Origin: Actinomycetes bacterium | GTDB taxonomy: Bacteria > Actinomycetota > Acidimicrobiia > Acidimicrobiales > Microtrichaceae | Assembly: GCA_023423475.1 (NCBI GenBank) | Contig: JAFAFN010000113.1 | Coordinates: 1-7,031, forward strand | DNA: 7,031 nucleotides | Direction: 5' to 3' | Part shown: positions 1 through 5,212 of the stretch, piece by piece | Position numbering within the stretch: the stretch's first letter is position 1 | Layout: every line of letters starts with the position of its first letter | Translations under genes and position numbers: made by a program | The notes under the pieces: model-generated | Database searches by the model: none | Told to the model about the DNA's origin: nothing | What the model saw: only the letters and a program-made list of their open reading frames with translations

Positions 1-793
1 CCTCGGCTGCGGCCGCCCAGATCGATCCGCCCGGCCGCAGCGCGACGCGGTCGATGCCGTCGACGCCGAGTCCGGGGGCGCCGAGCAGCACCACCTCGTC
101 CGCGTCCAGGCCGGCGGCACCCGCCCGCATCGCCACGACCGCGCCGTAGCTGTGCCCGACCACCACGATCCGCTCCGCTCCCCCGGCACGCAGCATCGCC
201 ACGTCGGCGGCGAGGAGGCGAGCGCCGACTTCCGCGGGACCTGGATCGATGCCGCCGATCACGTGGTCCGGCGGGTCGTAGCCCAGCCACGTGACCACGG
301 CGACCTCCGACGCACCAGCTCCACCCCGTGGCCCGTCGGCGAACCGCTCCCGGTCGAGGGCCACGGCGCGCCACACCGCGCCGGCGTCGCGCTGCAGCCG
401 GCGGCGATCGCCCAGGTCGGTGCCGACGCCGGGCACCAGCACGACGACCACCGGGGCCGATGCCACGCCGACGGCCTCGATCAGTCGCCCGTCGCCGGAG
501 GTGTCGACGCGCAGGGTCGTTCGCACAGGGTCGGCGAGCGATGCCACGCGCTGGGCTGCGGCGTGCTGATCGAGTCGGCGAGCGGCGTCCGCGAGTCCGT
601 CGACGGTGTGTCGCAGCGGCGCGACGACCCCACCGCGGAGCTGCCCGAGACGTGCAGCTACCCCAGGACCGTGCCAGTCCAGCGACCGGAGACGCCCGTC
701 GTGTGCCACGGCGACCGACTGCAGCTGTCGGGCGGCGCTGCGCATCGAGCGGGCCAGGACCTCGAGCTGGTGGGGGTCGGCGCCGAGCTGCAC
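1..793 (-). CDS. Alpha/beta hydrolase, DUF1023-like (partial, C-terminus off the left edge)
   Basis: The frame is open on the minus strand from about 862 through position 1; 264 codons are visible from the chosen start, a GTG at 793-791. The protein begins VQLGADPHQLEVLARSM. A helical N-terminal part (residues 1-90) contains a W-x-G turn at residues 40-42, like the helical hairpins of WXG100 proteins. A hydrolase core follows: strand VVVVLVPGVGT (115-125), WLGYDPPD (169-176), and the nucleophile elbow VVVGHSYGAVVA with Ser215 as predicted nucleophile. The order YDPPD then GHSYG fits the actinobacterial DUF1023 (Abhydrolase_8) family. The acid and histidine of the triad lie outside the window, and the substrate is unknown. 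An ATG at 862-860 would add 23 residues, but it overlaps the divergent SDR start and has no Shine-Dalgarno. The GTG is preferred because a well-spaced promoter ends 7 nt before it and family-like sequence starts there. Confidence 0.85.
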   Translation of the reverse strand, partial: MQLGADPHQLEVLARSMRSAARQLQSVAVAHDGRLRSLDWHGPGVAARLGQLRGGVVAPLRHTVDGLADAARRLDQHAAAQRVASLADPVRTTLRVDTSGDGRLIEAVGVASAPVVVVLVPGVGTDLGDRRRLQRDAGAVWRAVALDRERFADGPRGGAGASEVAVVTWLGYDPPDHVIGGIDPGPAEVGARLLAADVAMLRAGGAERIVVVGHSYGAVVAMRAGAAGLDADEVVLLGAPGLGVDGIDRVALRPGGSIWAAAAE

Positions 794-800
794 GACGGCG

Positions 801-829
801 AAGGTACGAAGGGCCGTACCGGTCGTCAG
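801..829 (-). promoter_or_regulatory. Promoter of the hydrolase, housekeeping-sigma type
   Basis: On the minus strand, CTGACG (829-824) and TACCTT (806-801) are separated by exactly 17 nt. They fit the TTGAC-like -35 and TANNNT -10 of actinobacterial housekeeping promoters. The -10 ends 7 nt before the GTG at 793, so the transcript would start on or next to the start codon and be leaderless. This supports the GTG rather than the upstream ATG as the translation start. Confidence 0.45.
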
Positions 830-846
830 CGGGGAGCGCTGCCCGG

Positions 847-852
847 TATGGT
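847..852 (+). promoter_or_regulatory. Possible -10 element of the SDR gene (leaderless)
   Basis: TATGGT matches TANNNT and ends 8 nt before the ATG at 861, the spacing expected for a leaderless transcript. No clear -35 is seen 16-18 nt upstream. No purine-rich Shine-Dalgarno lies within 12 nt of the ATG, which also favours leaderless initiation. Confidence 0.3.
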
Positions 853-860
853 CCGGCGCC

Positions 861-1664
861 ATGTCAGCAGATGCGGTCGCCCTGAACGAGCCAGCCCAGG
901 ACGAGTTCGACTACTCCGGGCGGGTCGTGCTCGTCACGGGCGGCACGAAGGGCATCGGCAGGGTCATCGTGCAGCGCTTCCTCGACTGGGGCGCCGAGGT
1001 CATGACCTGCGGTCGGACCGAACCCGACCAGCTGCCGTCCTCGGGTGATCGCACCGCGGCGTTCCTGGCGGCCGACGTCCGCGACCCCGACGCGGCGACG
1101 GCGCTCGTCGATGCGACCGTCGACCGGTTCGGCTCGATCGACGTCGTCGTCAACAACGCCGGAGGTGCGCCGCCTGCTGACGCGGCCACTGCATCACCGC
1201 GGTTCAGCGAGTCGATCATCCGACTCAACCTGCTGGCACCGCTGCACGTCGCGCAGCGTGCGAACCACCACATGCAGCTCGGCAACGGCGGCGTGATCGT
1301 CAACATCGCGTCGGTGTCCGCGGTGCGGCCCTCCCCCGGGACGGCGGCCTACGGCGCGGCCAAGGCCGGGCTGTTGAGCCTGACCCAGTCGCTCGCGGTC
1401 GAGTGGGCACCGAAGGTCCGCGTCGCCGGCATCATCGCCGGGCTGATCGAGACCGAGCAGGCCGACATGCACTACGGCGACGCCGAGGCGATGGCCAGGG
1501 TGGCCGCGACCGTGCCCGCCGGGCGCTTCGGCACACCCGAGGACCTGGCCCAGGCCTGCCGGTGGCTCGCGTCCTCCGCGGCGTCGTACGTGAGCGGGAC
1601 CTCGATCTGGCTGCACGGCGGCGGCGAGCGCCCCGCCTTCCTCGACGCCGTGGACGGCGACTGA
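861..1664 (+). CDS. Short-chain dehydrogenase/reductase (SDR), 267 aa
   Basis: This is a classical SDR of normal length, an NAD(P)-dependent oxidoreductase. The Rossmann motif TGGTKGIGR is at residues 26-34, the adenine-pocket Asp-Val at 72-73 and NNAG at 98-101. Asn123, Ser151, Tyr164 and Lys168 (YGAAK) form the catalytic tetrad. The second strand ends in CGR (50-52) without an acidic residue, which leans towards NADP(H). The usual Pro-Gly after strand 6 is replaced by Ala-Gly in IIAGLIETEQ (191-200). The segment HYGDAEAMARVAATVP followed by a C-terminal HGGGERPAF resembles, from memory, mycobacterial SDRs of lipid and steroid catabolism such as Rv3548c; the exact substrate is not readable. 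ATG 861 is the only plausible start: upstream in-frame codons lack a start near the Rossmann fold and overlap the divergent hydrolase. The gene is transcribed away from the hydrolase and is followed by a hairpin. Confidence 0.93.
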   Translation: MSADAVALNEPAQDEFDYSGRVVLVTGGTKGIGRVIVQRFLDWGAEVMTCGRTEPDQLPSSGDRTAAFLAADVRDPDAATALVDATVDRFGSIDVVVNNAGGAPPADAATASPRFSESIIRLNLLAPLHVAQRANHHMQLGNGGVIVNIASVSAVRPSPGTAAYGAAKAGLLSLTQSLAVEWAPKVRVAGIIAGLIETEQADMHYGDAEAMARVAATVPAGRFGTPEDLAQACRWLASSAASYVSGTSIWLHGGGERPAFLDAVDGD

Positions 1665-1674
1665 TCCCAGCGCG

Positions 1675-1690
1675 TCCGAGGTCGCTCGGA
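1675..1690 (+). terminator. Hairpin after the SDR gene, possible terminator
   Basis: TCCGAG, a GTCG loop and CTCGGA form a perfect 6-bp stem 10 nt after the SDR stop codon. A U-tract is absent, so this is at best a non-canonical high-GC terminator or an mRNA-end stabilising hairpin. Confidence 0.3.
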
Positions 1691-1695
1691 TCACG

Positions 1696-1721
1696 GGAAC
1701 CCTGTCGGGCATCACGACGTC
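1696..1721 (+). promoter_or_regulatory. ECF-sigma-like promoter before the lipoprotein pair
   Basis: GGAACC (1696-1701) and CGTC (1718-1721) are separated by 16 nt. This is the classic layout recognised by many extracytoplasmic-function sigma factors (GGAAC, about 16-17 nt, CGTN). The 100-bp gap contains no TA dinucleotide and hence no TANNNT -10 box. Transcription would start near 1728 and give a leader of about 37 nt. Confidence 0.45.
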
Positions 1722-1732
1722 AGAGTGGTGGA

Positions 1733-1751
1733 CGGGCGCCGACGGTGCCCG
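1733..1751 (+). promoter_or_regulatory. Hairpin abutting the Shine-Dalgarno of the DUF4349 gene
   Basis: CGGGCGCC, loop GAC and GGTGCCCG form an 8-bp stem with one G-U pair. Its last base is the first base of the purine run GGGGAGAGGA (1751-1760), the ribosome binding site of the GTG start at 1765. It lies inside the predicted leader and could influence ribosome access. A role is inferred from position only. Confidence 0.25.
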
Positions 1752-1764
1752 GGGAGAGGAACCC

Positions 1765-2757
1765 GTGCACCATCGACCGACCCATCCCCGAGCCGCAGTG
1801 CGGCTCACCGGCCGGACCGGCGCCGTCGCGCTGGCATTGCTCATCGGTGTCGTCCTCGCGGGGTGCAGCGGTCCGGGCGACCAGGGGGACAGCTCCGAGG
1901 CCGAGATGCAGGACGTCGCCCAGGATCTCGGTGGAGGCGACAGTGACGGCGGTGGTGCAGGCGGAGGCGGGGTTGGCAGCGACGAGTTGACCGCCACCGG
2001 CGCCGTCGTCGCGGCGAGCGCGCCCGAGCCGACCGAAGGAGCACCGGACGCCCGGGCGAACCGCCTGCAGACGTTCACCGCGCAGGTGGTCCTGGGCGTC
2101 GACCAGCTCGAGGGTGCCGTGGCCGAGGCATCCGAGGCGATCGAGTCGCTCGGCGGCTTCGCCGCGGACGAGGAGGTCGACCTCGCGGGTTCCGAGCGTG
2201 CGACGGTGGTCTACCGGGTCCCTGCGGCGGAGTTCCGTCCTGCGCTCGAGGCGCTCGGCGAGGTCGGGGCCCTGCGCAGCCAGACGATCGCGTCCGAGGA
2301 CGTCACCGCGCAGTACTCGGACCTCGAGTCGAGGGTCGCCACGCTCCGAACGAGCATCACCCGCCTCCAGGGGTTCCTCGCCGAGACGACCGACGTCAAC
2401 CAGGTCGCCGCGCTCGAGGGCGAGCTCACCCGCCGCGAGGCCGAGCTCGAGTCGATCGAGAGCCAGCGACGGGCGCTCGCCGACCAGGTCGAGCTGTCGA
2501 CGATCACCGTCGAGCTCGATGCCGCCCGCGGCTCGGAGCGTGTGGTCGCCGAGGACCGACCCGGGTTCCGCGGTGGTCTCGACGCCGGTGTCGACACCGC
2601 GGGCACCCTGGTCGCGGTCGCCGCGACGACCGCCGGGTTCCTGCTCCCGCTCCTTCCGCTGGTCGCCGTCGTCGCGCTGCTCGTGTGGTGGATCCGCCGC
2701 CGTCGGAGGAACGGAGCAGCAGCCGCGGCCGGCGACCGCGCCGTGACCGAGGAGTGA
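1765..2757 (+). CDS. DUF4349-type membrane-anchored lipoprotein, 330 aa
   Basis: The product is an exported envelope protein of unknown function. The start is GTG 1765, preceded at 4 nt by the strong ribosome binding site GGGGAGAGGA. A lipoprotein signal peptide has arginines in the n-region (R4, R9, R13, R17), a hydrophobic core at 20-31 and the lipobox LAGC with Cys34 as the lipidated residue. A Gly/Ser/Asp-rich linker (56-72) leads into the DUF4349 region. That region has a strand FTAQVVLGVD (104-113), the typical YRVPAAEF (150-157), a coiled coil of about 186-243 (heptad-like Leu/Val in DLESRVATLRTSITRL onward) and a returning strand ELSTITVEL (243-251). It ends in a transmembrane helix of about 279-309 followed by RRRRR. 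The coiled coil and returning strand just before the membrane helix are diagnostic of the family. It precedes a shorter relative in the same direction and is probably driven by the ECF-like promoter upstream. Confidence 0.88.
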   Translation: MHHRPTHPRAAVRLTGRTGAVALALLIGVVLAGCSGPGDQGDSSEAEMQDVAQDLGGGDSDGGGAGGGGVGSDELTATGAVVAASAPEPTEGAPDARANRLQTFTAQVVLGVDQLEGAVAEASEAIESLGGFAADEEVDLAGSERATVVYRVPAAEFRPALEALGEVGALRSQTIASEDVTAQYSDLESRVATLRTSITRLQGFLAETTDVNQVAALEGELTRREAELESIESQRRALADQVELSTITVELDAARGSERVVAEDRPGFRGGLDAGVDTAGTLVAVAATTAGFLLPLLPLVAVVALLVWWIRRRRRNGAAAAAGDRAVTEE

Positions 2758-2859
2758 TCCCCCGGTAGGGCAGCGCCGCTCCGTACGCTTCGGGGCATCG
2801 ACCCCTCGACCACCCACCCGTCGCCGCGCCCAGCGTCAGCCCGTCGGCTCGCCGGGACG

Positions 2860-3456
2860 TTGCTCGTGCTCGCCGCCGCGCTGGTGCTCGTCGGCTGCTC
2901 GGGTCTGGGTTCGAACAAGGCCGACGTCGTGCTGCGGCTCGAGGTCGACGACCTGTCGGCGCTGCAGCGCACACGCCACGAGGTGCTGACCAGTGCCGGC
3001 ACCTGGGGCGGGACCCGCGTCGGCGAGGAGACGACCGAGCCCGACGAGACGGCGCTCGAGTTCTCGTTGCCCGGCCAGAACCTCGACATGGCGCTCGGTG
3101 CGCTCAACGCGCTCGACGCCAGGACCGTCGAGACGCGCATCGACGTCGACCCGGAGCAGGTCGACCGCACGACGACACCGCCCGACGGGGGCGAACCCGC
3201 CGAGGTCGAGGACGTCCGACTCAGGGTCGAGGTCGTCGAGGCACCACCCGCACCGGCCGGGTCGCTCGGCCGCATGGTGCTCGCCGTGTTCAGCGTGATC
3301 GGGATGGTGGCCACCGTCGGGTGGATCCTCAAGCTGTGGCGTCGCCGCGGCGAGGCACTCGAGCAGCGAGTGCCCCGGGTCCGCAACATCGACCGGGTCG
3401 ACCTGCGCGAGGACCCGCCGACGCAGGAGACCCCGCAGGTCCCTCGCTGGGACTGA
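2860..3456 (+). CDS. Short DUF4349-like membrane lipoprotein, about 198 aa, start uncertain
   Basis: The frame holds a lipobox LVGC (Cys13 from the TTG start at 2860), a domain with strand VVLRLEV (23-29) and ALEFSLPGQNLDMAL (65-79), a second strand VRLRVEVVE (119-127), a transmembrane helix of about 139-160 and RRR at 161-163. This order mirrors the preceding DUF4349 protein but lacks its long coiled coil; a Pro/Asp/Glu-rich stretch (106-117) sits there instead. No function is known. The TTG start leaves a signal peptide with no positive n-region, and a Shine-Dalgarno is weak. A GTG at 2866 is also possible. In-frame sequence upstream encodes RPASARRLAG, an ideal n-region, but between the previous stop and 2860 there is no ATG, GTG or TTG; an ATC at 2797 is the only near-start codon. 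The true N-terminus is therefore probably upstream of 2860. Confidence 0.75.
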   Translation: MLVLAAALVLVGCSGLGSNKADVVLRLEVDDLSALQRTRHEVLTSAGTWGGTRVGEETTEPDETALEFSLPGQNLDMALGALNALDARTVETRIDVDPEQVDRTTTPPDGGEPAEVEDVRLRVEVVEAPPAPAGSLGRMVLAVFSVIGMVATVGWILKLWRRRGEALEQRVPRVRNIDRVDLREDPPTQETPQVPRWD

Positions 3457-3492
3457 GCCCGTCGCACAGGACTCACGCGGCGGCAACGCAAA

Positions 3493-3654
3493 CGGGGGAC
3501 CGTTGGATCGCTCCTCCGGCCCCCCGATTGTGATGGGGCAACCCTCCCCCCGGACCAGCGGTCCGGGGCCCTCTCACCCTCCTGTGACCGCTCCTGCGGG
3601 CCCGGGGGCCCGAGGTGCGGCGGGTGCTCGTCGGCCGTGACCGGCGGGCACTCG
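3493..3654 (+). ncRNA. Candidate structured RNA of unknown family
   Basis: Four hairpins can be drawn. H1: 3493-3502 with 3517-3526, CGGGGG pairing CCCCCG plus CCG pairing CGG around one A-C mismatch. H2: CCCCGGACC (3548-3556), loop AGC, GGTCCGGGG (3560-3568), 9 bp perfect. H3: CGGGCCC (3597-3603) with GGGCCCG (3606-3612). H4: CGGGTGCTCGTCGG (3621-3634), loop CCGTGA, CCGGCGGGCACTCG (3641-3654), 14 bp with three G-U pairs that become A-C mismatches on the other strand, so H4 favours a plus-strand RNA. GCAAACG (3488-3494) can also pair with CGATTGC (3660-3666), one mismatch, which would close the whole region but competes with the first two pairs of H1. CTCCT occurs three times (3511, 3579, 3591). 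It could be a small RNA, a leader of the TetR gene, or a 3' UTR/terminator cluster of the lipoprotein gene. No promoter was identified and no known RNA family was recognised. Confidence 0.35.
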
Positions 3655-3715
3655 GATGTCGATTGCTCTGAGAGGTTTCTAGTACAGGGCATGTTGCCCC
3701 GGCAAGGGGATCTTC

Positions 3716-3727
3716 GACACATGTGTC
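3716..3727. repeat. 12-bp perfect palindrome
   Basis: GACACATGTGTC is a perfect palindrome about 130 bp before the regulator start. Its size suits a dimeric DNA-binding protein. No regulator can be named from it. Confidence 0.3.
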
Positions 3728-3770
3728 AGGACCTCGCACTACGCTTGTTCTGACAGCAGTTCAGCGAGCG

Positions 3771-3819
3771 ACGGTGCCCCGCACGACAGGATGACACGTA
3801 GCACCGACTACGGTGCCCC
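3771..3819. repeat. Direct repeat ACGGTGCCCC, two copies
   Basis: ACGGTGCCCC occurs at 3771-3780 and 3810-3819, 39 bp apart start to start. The second copy overlaps the right arm of the 3801-3816 inverted repeat. A 9-bp version (ACGGTGCCC, 1742-1750) lies in the leader hairpin of the DUF4349 gene, so it may be a shared element or coincidence in GC-rich sequence. Confidence 0.35.
3801..3816. repeat. Inverted repeat GCACCG-N4-CGGTGC, possible operator
   Basis: This is a perfect 6-bp inverted repeat with spacer ACTA, centred about 50 bp before the start of the double-TetR regulator. Adjacent to it lies a second inverted repeat at 3818-3835. Two neighbouring palindromes would suit a protein with two DNA-binding heads. 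Confidence 0.35.
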
Positions 3820-3835
3820 ATAGCAGTCACTATGG
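3818..3835. promoter_or_regulatory. Inverted repeat CCATAG-N6-CTATGG, candidate autoregulatory operator
   Basis: Perfect 6-bp arms are separated by CAGTCA. The right arm overlaps TATGGT (3831-3836), a TANNNT sequence that could be the -10 of the regulator gene, with transcription starting near 3843. TetR-family regulators often repress themselves by binding such a site. No good -35 is seen. Confidence 0.4.
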
Positions 3836-3846
3836 TGGTTGGTCAG

Positions 3847-3851
3847 GGAGG
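3847..3851 (+). promoter_or_regulatory. Shine-Dalgarno that fixes the regulator start
   Basis: GGAGG lies 7 nt before the ATG at 3859 within the purine-rich run AGGGAGGTG. It rules against the in-frame ATG at 3832, which would put this site inside the coding sequence and has no comparable site of its own. Confidence 0.75.
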
Positions 3852-3858
3852 TGCAGAC

Positions 3859-5187
3859 ATGAGCGATGCCGGCACGTCGAGCGACCAGAGCCCGCGCGAC
3901 CGCCTCGTGGCCGCGGGCCTGCAGGTCCACGACGACCTCCCCCTGTCCAAGGTGCTCGCAGGCGCGACCACCGCGGCGATCGCCGCCAGGGCCGGCGTCA
4001 CCACCGGCAGCTTCTTCCACCACTTCGCCAACTCGGCCGAGTTCGCCGATGCGGTCGCGCTGTCCTACATGGAGCCCCCCAGCGACATCTCCGAGACGGT
4101 CGACGAGCTCGTCGGGTCCCTGCAGCACCTCGACCTGCTCGAGATCGTGCGGACCGCGCTGACCGACACCTGGCAGACCTACGTCCGCGACGAGGGCATC
4201 CGCCAACGCTTCCGCGGACAGATGATGCTCTGGTCGCACTACCAGCAGCCGCTCCACCAGCCCGTCGAGGGCTGCGAGACGGTCGGCGACGTGCTGCGGA
4301 CGCTCCTGAGGACCCGCCAGGACGAGGCGACGGGCGGTTGGAGGTCGCTGCTCGCGGCGACGGACCGCACGCTCGCCGACCCCTTCGACGTGGACCGCGT
4401 CGGCACCGCGTTGACCGCGCTCTTCCAGGGGCTGGTGATCCGGCAGGCGGTCGACCCGGGGTCGGTCGACGACGAGCTCTTCGGCGACATCACCGCAGCA
4501 CTGGCCATGACCATCACCGTGCCCCTCGGCGGACGGCTCCGTGACGCCGACCTCGACCAGCCGCTCTTCGACGACTCCCGGCTCTCACCCCAGGCTCGAT
4601 CCGGGGCGCGCCGTCGGCGTGAGACCCGCACCCGCATCACCGAGGCCGCCACCGGAGCGTTCGCCGCTGGCTGGGAGGACGTCTCGATCAGCGACATCGC
4701 CGAGTTGGCGGGGGTGTCGCCGCAGACCGTCATCAACCTGTTCACCAGCACCCGGGCGGTCGCCGCGTCGACGTTCGTGCGGCACGTGGCCGACATCCGA
4801 GCCGTCGCGACCGATGCCCGCCGCCTCGATCCGACCGAGGCGCTGCGCCTCACGCTGACACGGCTCGCCGAGTGCGTCTCGGCCGACCCCGAACCGGCGA
4901 GGGCACTGCTCTCGGAGCGCCTCTCGGTGCTGCTGCACCGCGGCGCCGACCTGACCGACATGGACATCCGGGTCGAGGTCCCGCTCGCCGAAGGGCTCAT
5001 CGTGCACCTCTCACGGCTCGATCTCGGGCGCCGCCAACCCACCGACCTCGCGGCCACGCTGATCAACTTCGTCATCATGCAGACCCTCGGTCGACCCCAT
5101 CAGGAGCTGCTCACCGCCGAGCTCGCGATCCGGCTCCTGCCCGAGTCGCCCGGGGTGACGACAGGGCTCGGCGGGCCCACCACCTGA
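3859..5187 (+). CDS. Double-TetR transcriptional regulator, 442 aa (Mce3R-like architecture)
   Basis: Two TetR units lie in one chain, roughly twice the usual 190-220 aa. Unit 1 (about 12-225) has the helix-turn-helix ATTAAIAARAGVTTGSFFHHF (36-56), where FFHHF stands in for the family's YxHF, followed by a helical ligand domain. A linker of about 226-250 ends in ARRRRE (250-255). Unit 2 (about 252-430) has VSISDIAELAGVSPQTVINLF (275-295) and another helical domain. Between helix 1 and helix 2, unit 1 carries about six extra residues (LPLSKVLAG region, 27-35) compared with unit 2. Tandem TetR units in one polypeptide are known from M. tuberculosis Mce3R, a regulator of lipid/steroid-related genes. 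Orthology is not shown here. It lies 86 bp upstream of the DUF35/thiolase operon in the same direction and is probably its local regulator and its own. The effector is unknown; an acyl-CoA or steroid intermediate is inference from the neighbours. Confidence 0.9.
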   Translation: MSDAGTSSDQSPRDRLVAAGLQVHDDLPLSKVLAGATTAAIAARAGVTTGSFFHHFANSAEFADAVALSYMEPPSDISETVDELVGSLQHLDLLEIVRTALTDTWQTYVRDEGIRQRFRGQMMLWSHYQQPLHQPVEGCETVGDVLRTLLRTRQDEATGGWRSLLAATDRTLADPFDVDRVGTALTALFQGLVIRQAVDPGSVDDELFGDITAALAMTITVPLGGRLRDADLDQPLFDDSRLSPQARSGARRRRETRTRITEAATGAFAAGWEDVSISDIAELAGVSPQTVINLFTSTRAVAASTFVRHVADIRAVATDARRLDPTEALRLTLTRLAECVSADPEPARALLSERLSVLLHRGADLTDMDIRVEVPLAEGLIVHLSRLDLGRRQPTDLAATLINFVIMQTLGRPHQELLTAELAIRLLPESPGVTTGLGGPTT

Positions 5188-5212
5188 CCGCAGCCCGTCG
5201 GCCCGGTAACCT
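5184..5212 (+). promoter_or_regulatory. Promoter of the DUF35-thiolase operon
   Basis: CTGACC (5184-5189) and TAACCT (5207-5212) are separated by 17 nt. This is the same form as the hydrolase promoter in this window (CTGACG, 17 nt, TACCTT). The -35 overlaps the regulator's stop codon. Transcription would begin near 5219, leaving a leader of about 55 nt. Confidence 0.45.

Larger units (their letters stand above)
3457..3858. other. Gene-free intergenic region of about 400 bp
   Basis: No convincing protein frame is seen on either strand. The left part (to about 3660) is extremely GC-rich and hairpin-dense. The right part (about 3660-3858) is less GC-rich and carries palindromes, a direct repeat and the regulator's ribosome binding site. 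Long open frames crossing it on the minus strand have arginine- and serine-rich products with no recognisable fold and are read as shadows. Confidence 0.6.

Noticed and set aside
606..860. N-terminal extension of the SDR by 85 residues
   Set aside because: The extra residues are Cys/Arg/Ser-rich, lie antisense to the hydrolase and precede a complete Rossmann fold that begins normally after ATG 861.
152..1048. Plus-strand open frame of 298 codons over the hydrolase
   Set aside because: It is antisense to the GHSYG hydrolase and runs into the SDR in another frame; its His/Arg-rich product has no motif.
1720..2817. Open frame of 365 codons on the minus strand opposite the DUF4349 gene
   Set aside because: It is opposite a gene with signal peptide, coiled coil and membrane helix, and its own product shows only Arg/Asp/Gly-rich repeats.
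3484..3545. c-di-AMP (ydaO-type) riboswitch
   Set aside because: The sequences ACGGGGGACCG and TGATGGGGCAACC recall parts of that motif, but the conserved GTCAGCTAACC segment is missing and the downstream gene is not a cell-wall enzyme.
3520..3551. 6C RNA of actinobacteria
   Set aside because: Two runs of six C are present (3520-3525 and 3546-3551), but in the most stable folding they pair with G runs instead of sitting in hairpin loops.
2211..3722. Open frame of 503 codons on the minus strand across both lipoproteins and the intergenic region
   Set aside because: The product is Ser/Arg-rich without any fold or motif, runs antisense to two frames with clear lipoboxes and membrane helices, and is typical of shadow frames in GC-rich DNA.
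3457..3858. SRP RNA, RNase P RNA, tmRNA or tRNA in the gap
   Set aside because: Neither strand shows the SRP GGAAGG loop sequence, the RNase P GAGGAAAGTCC core, or a GTTCGA T-loop.
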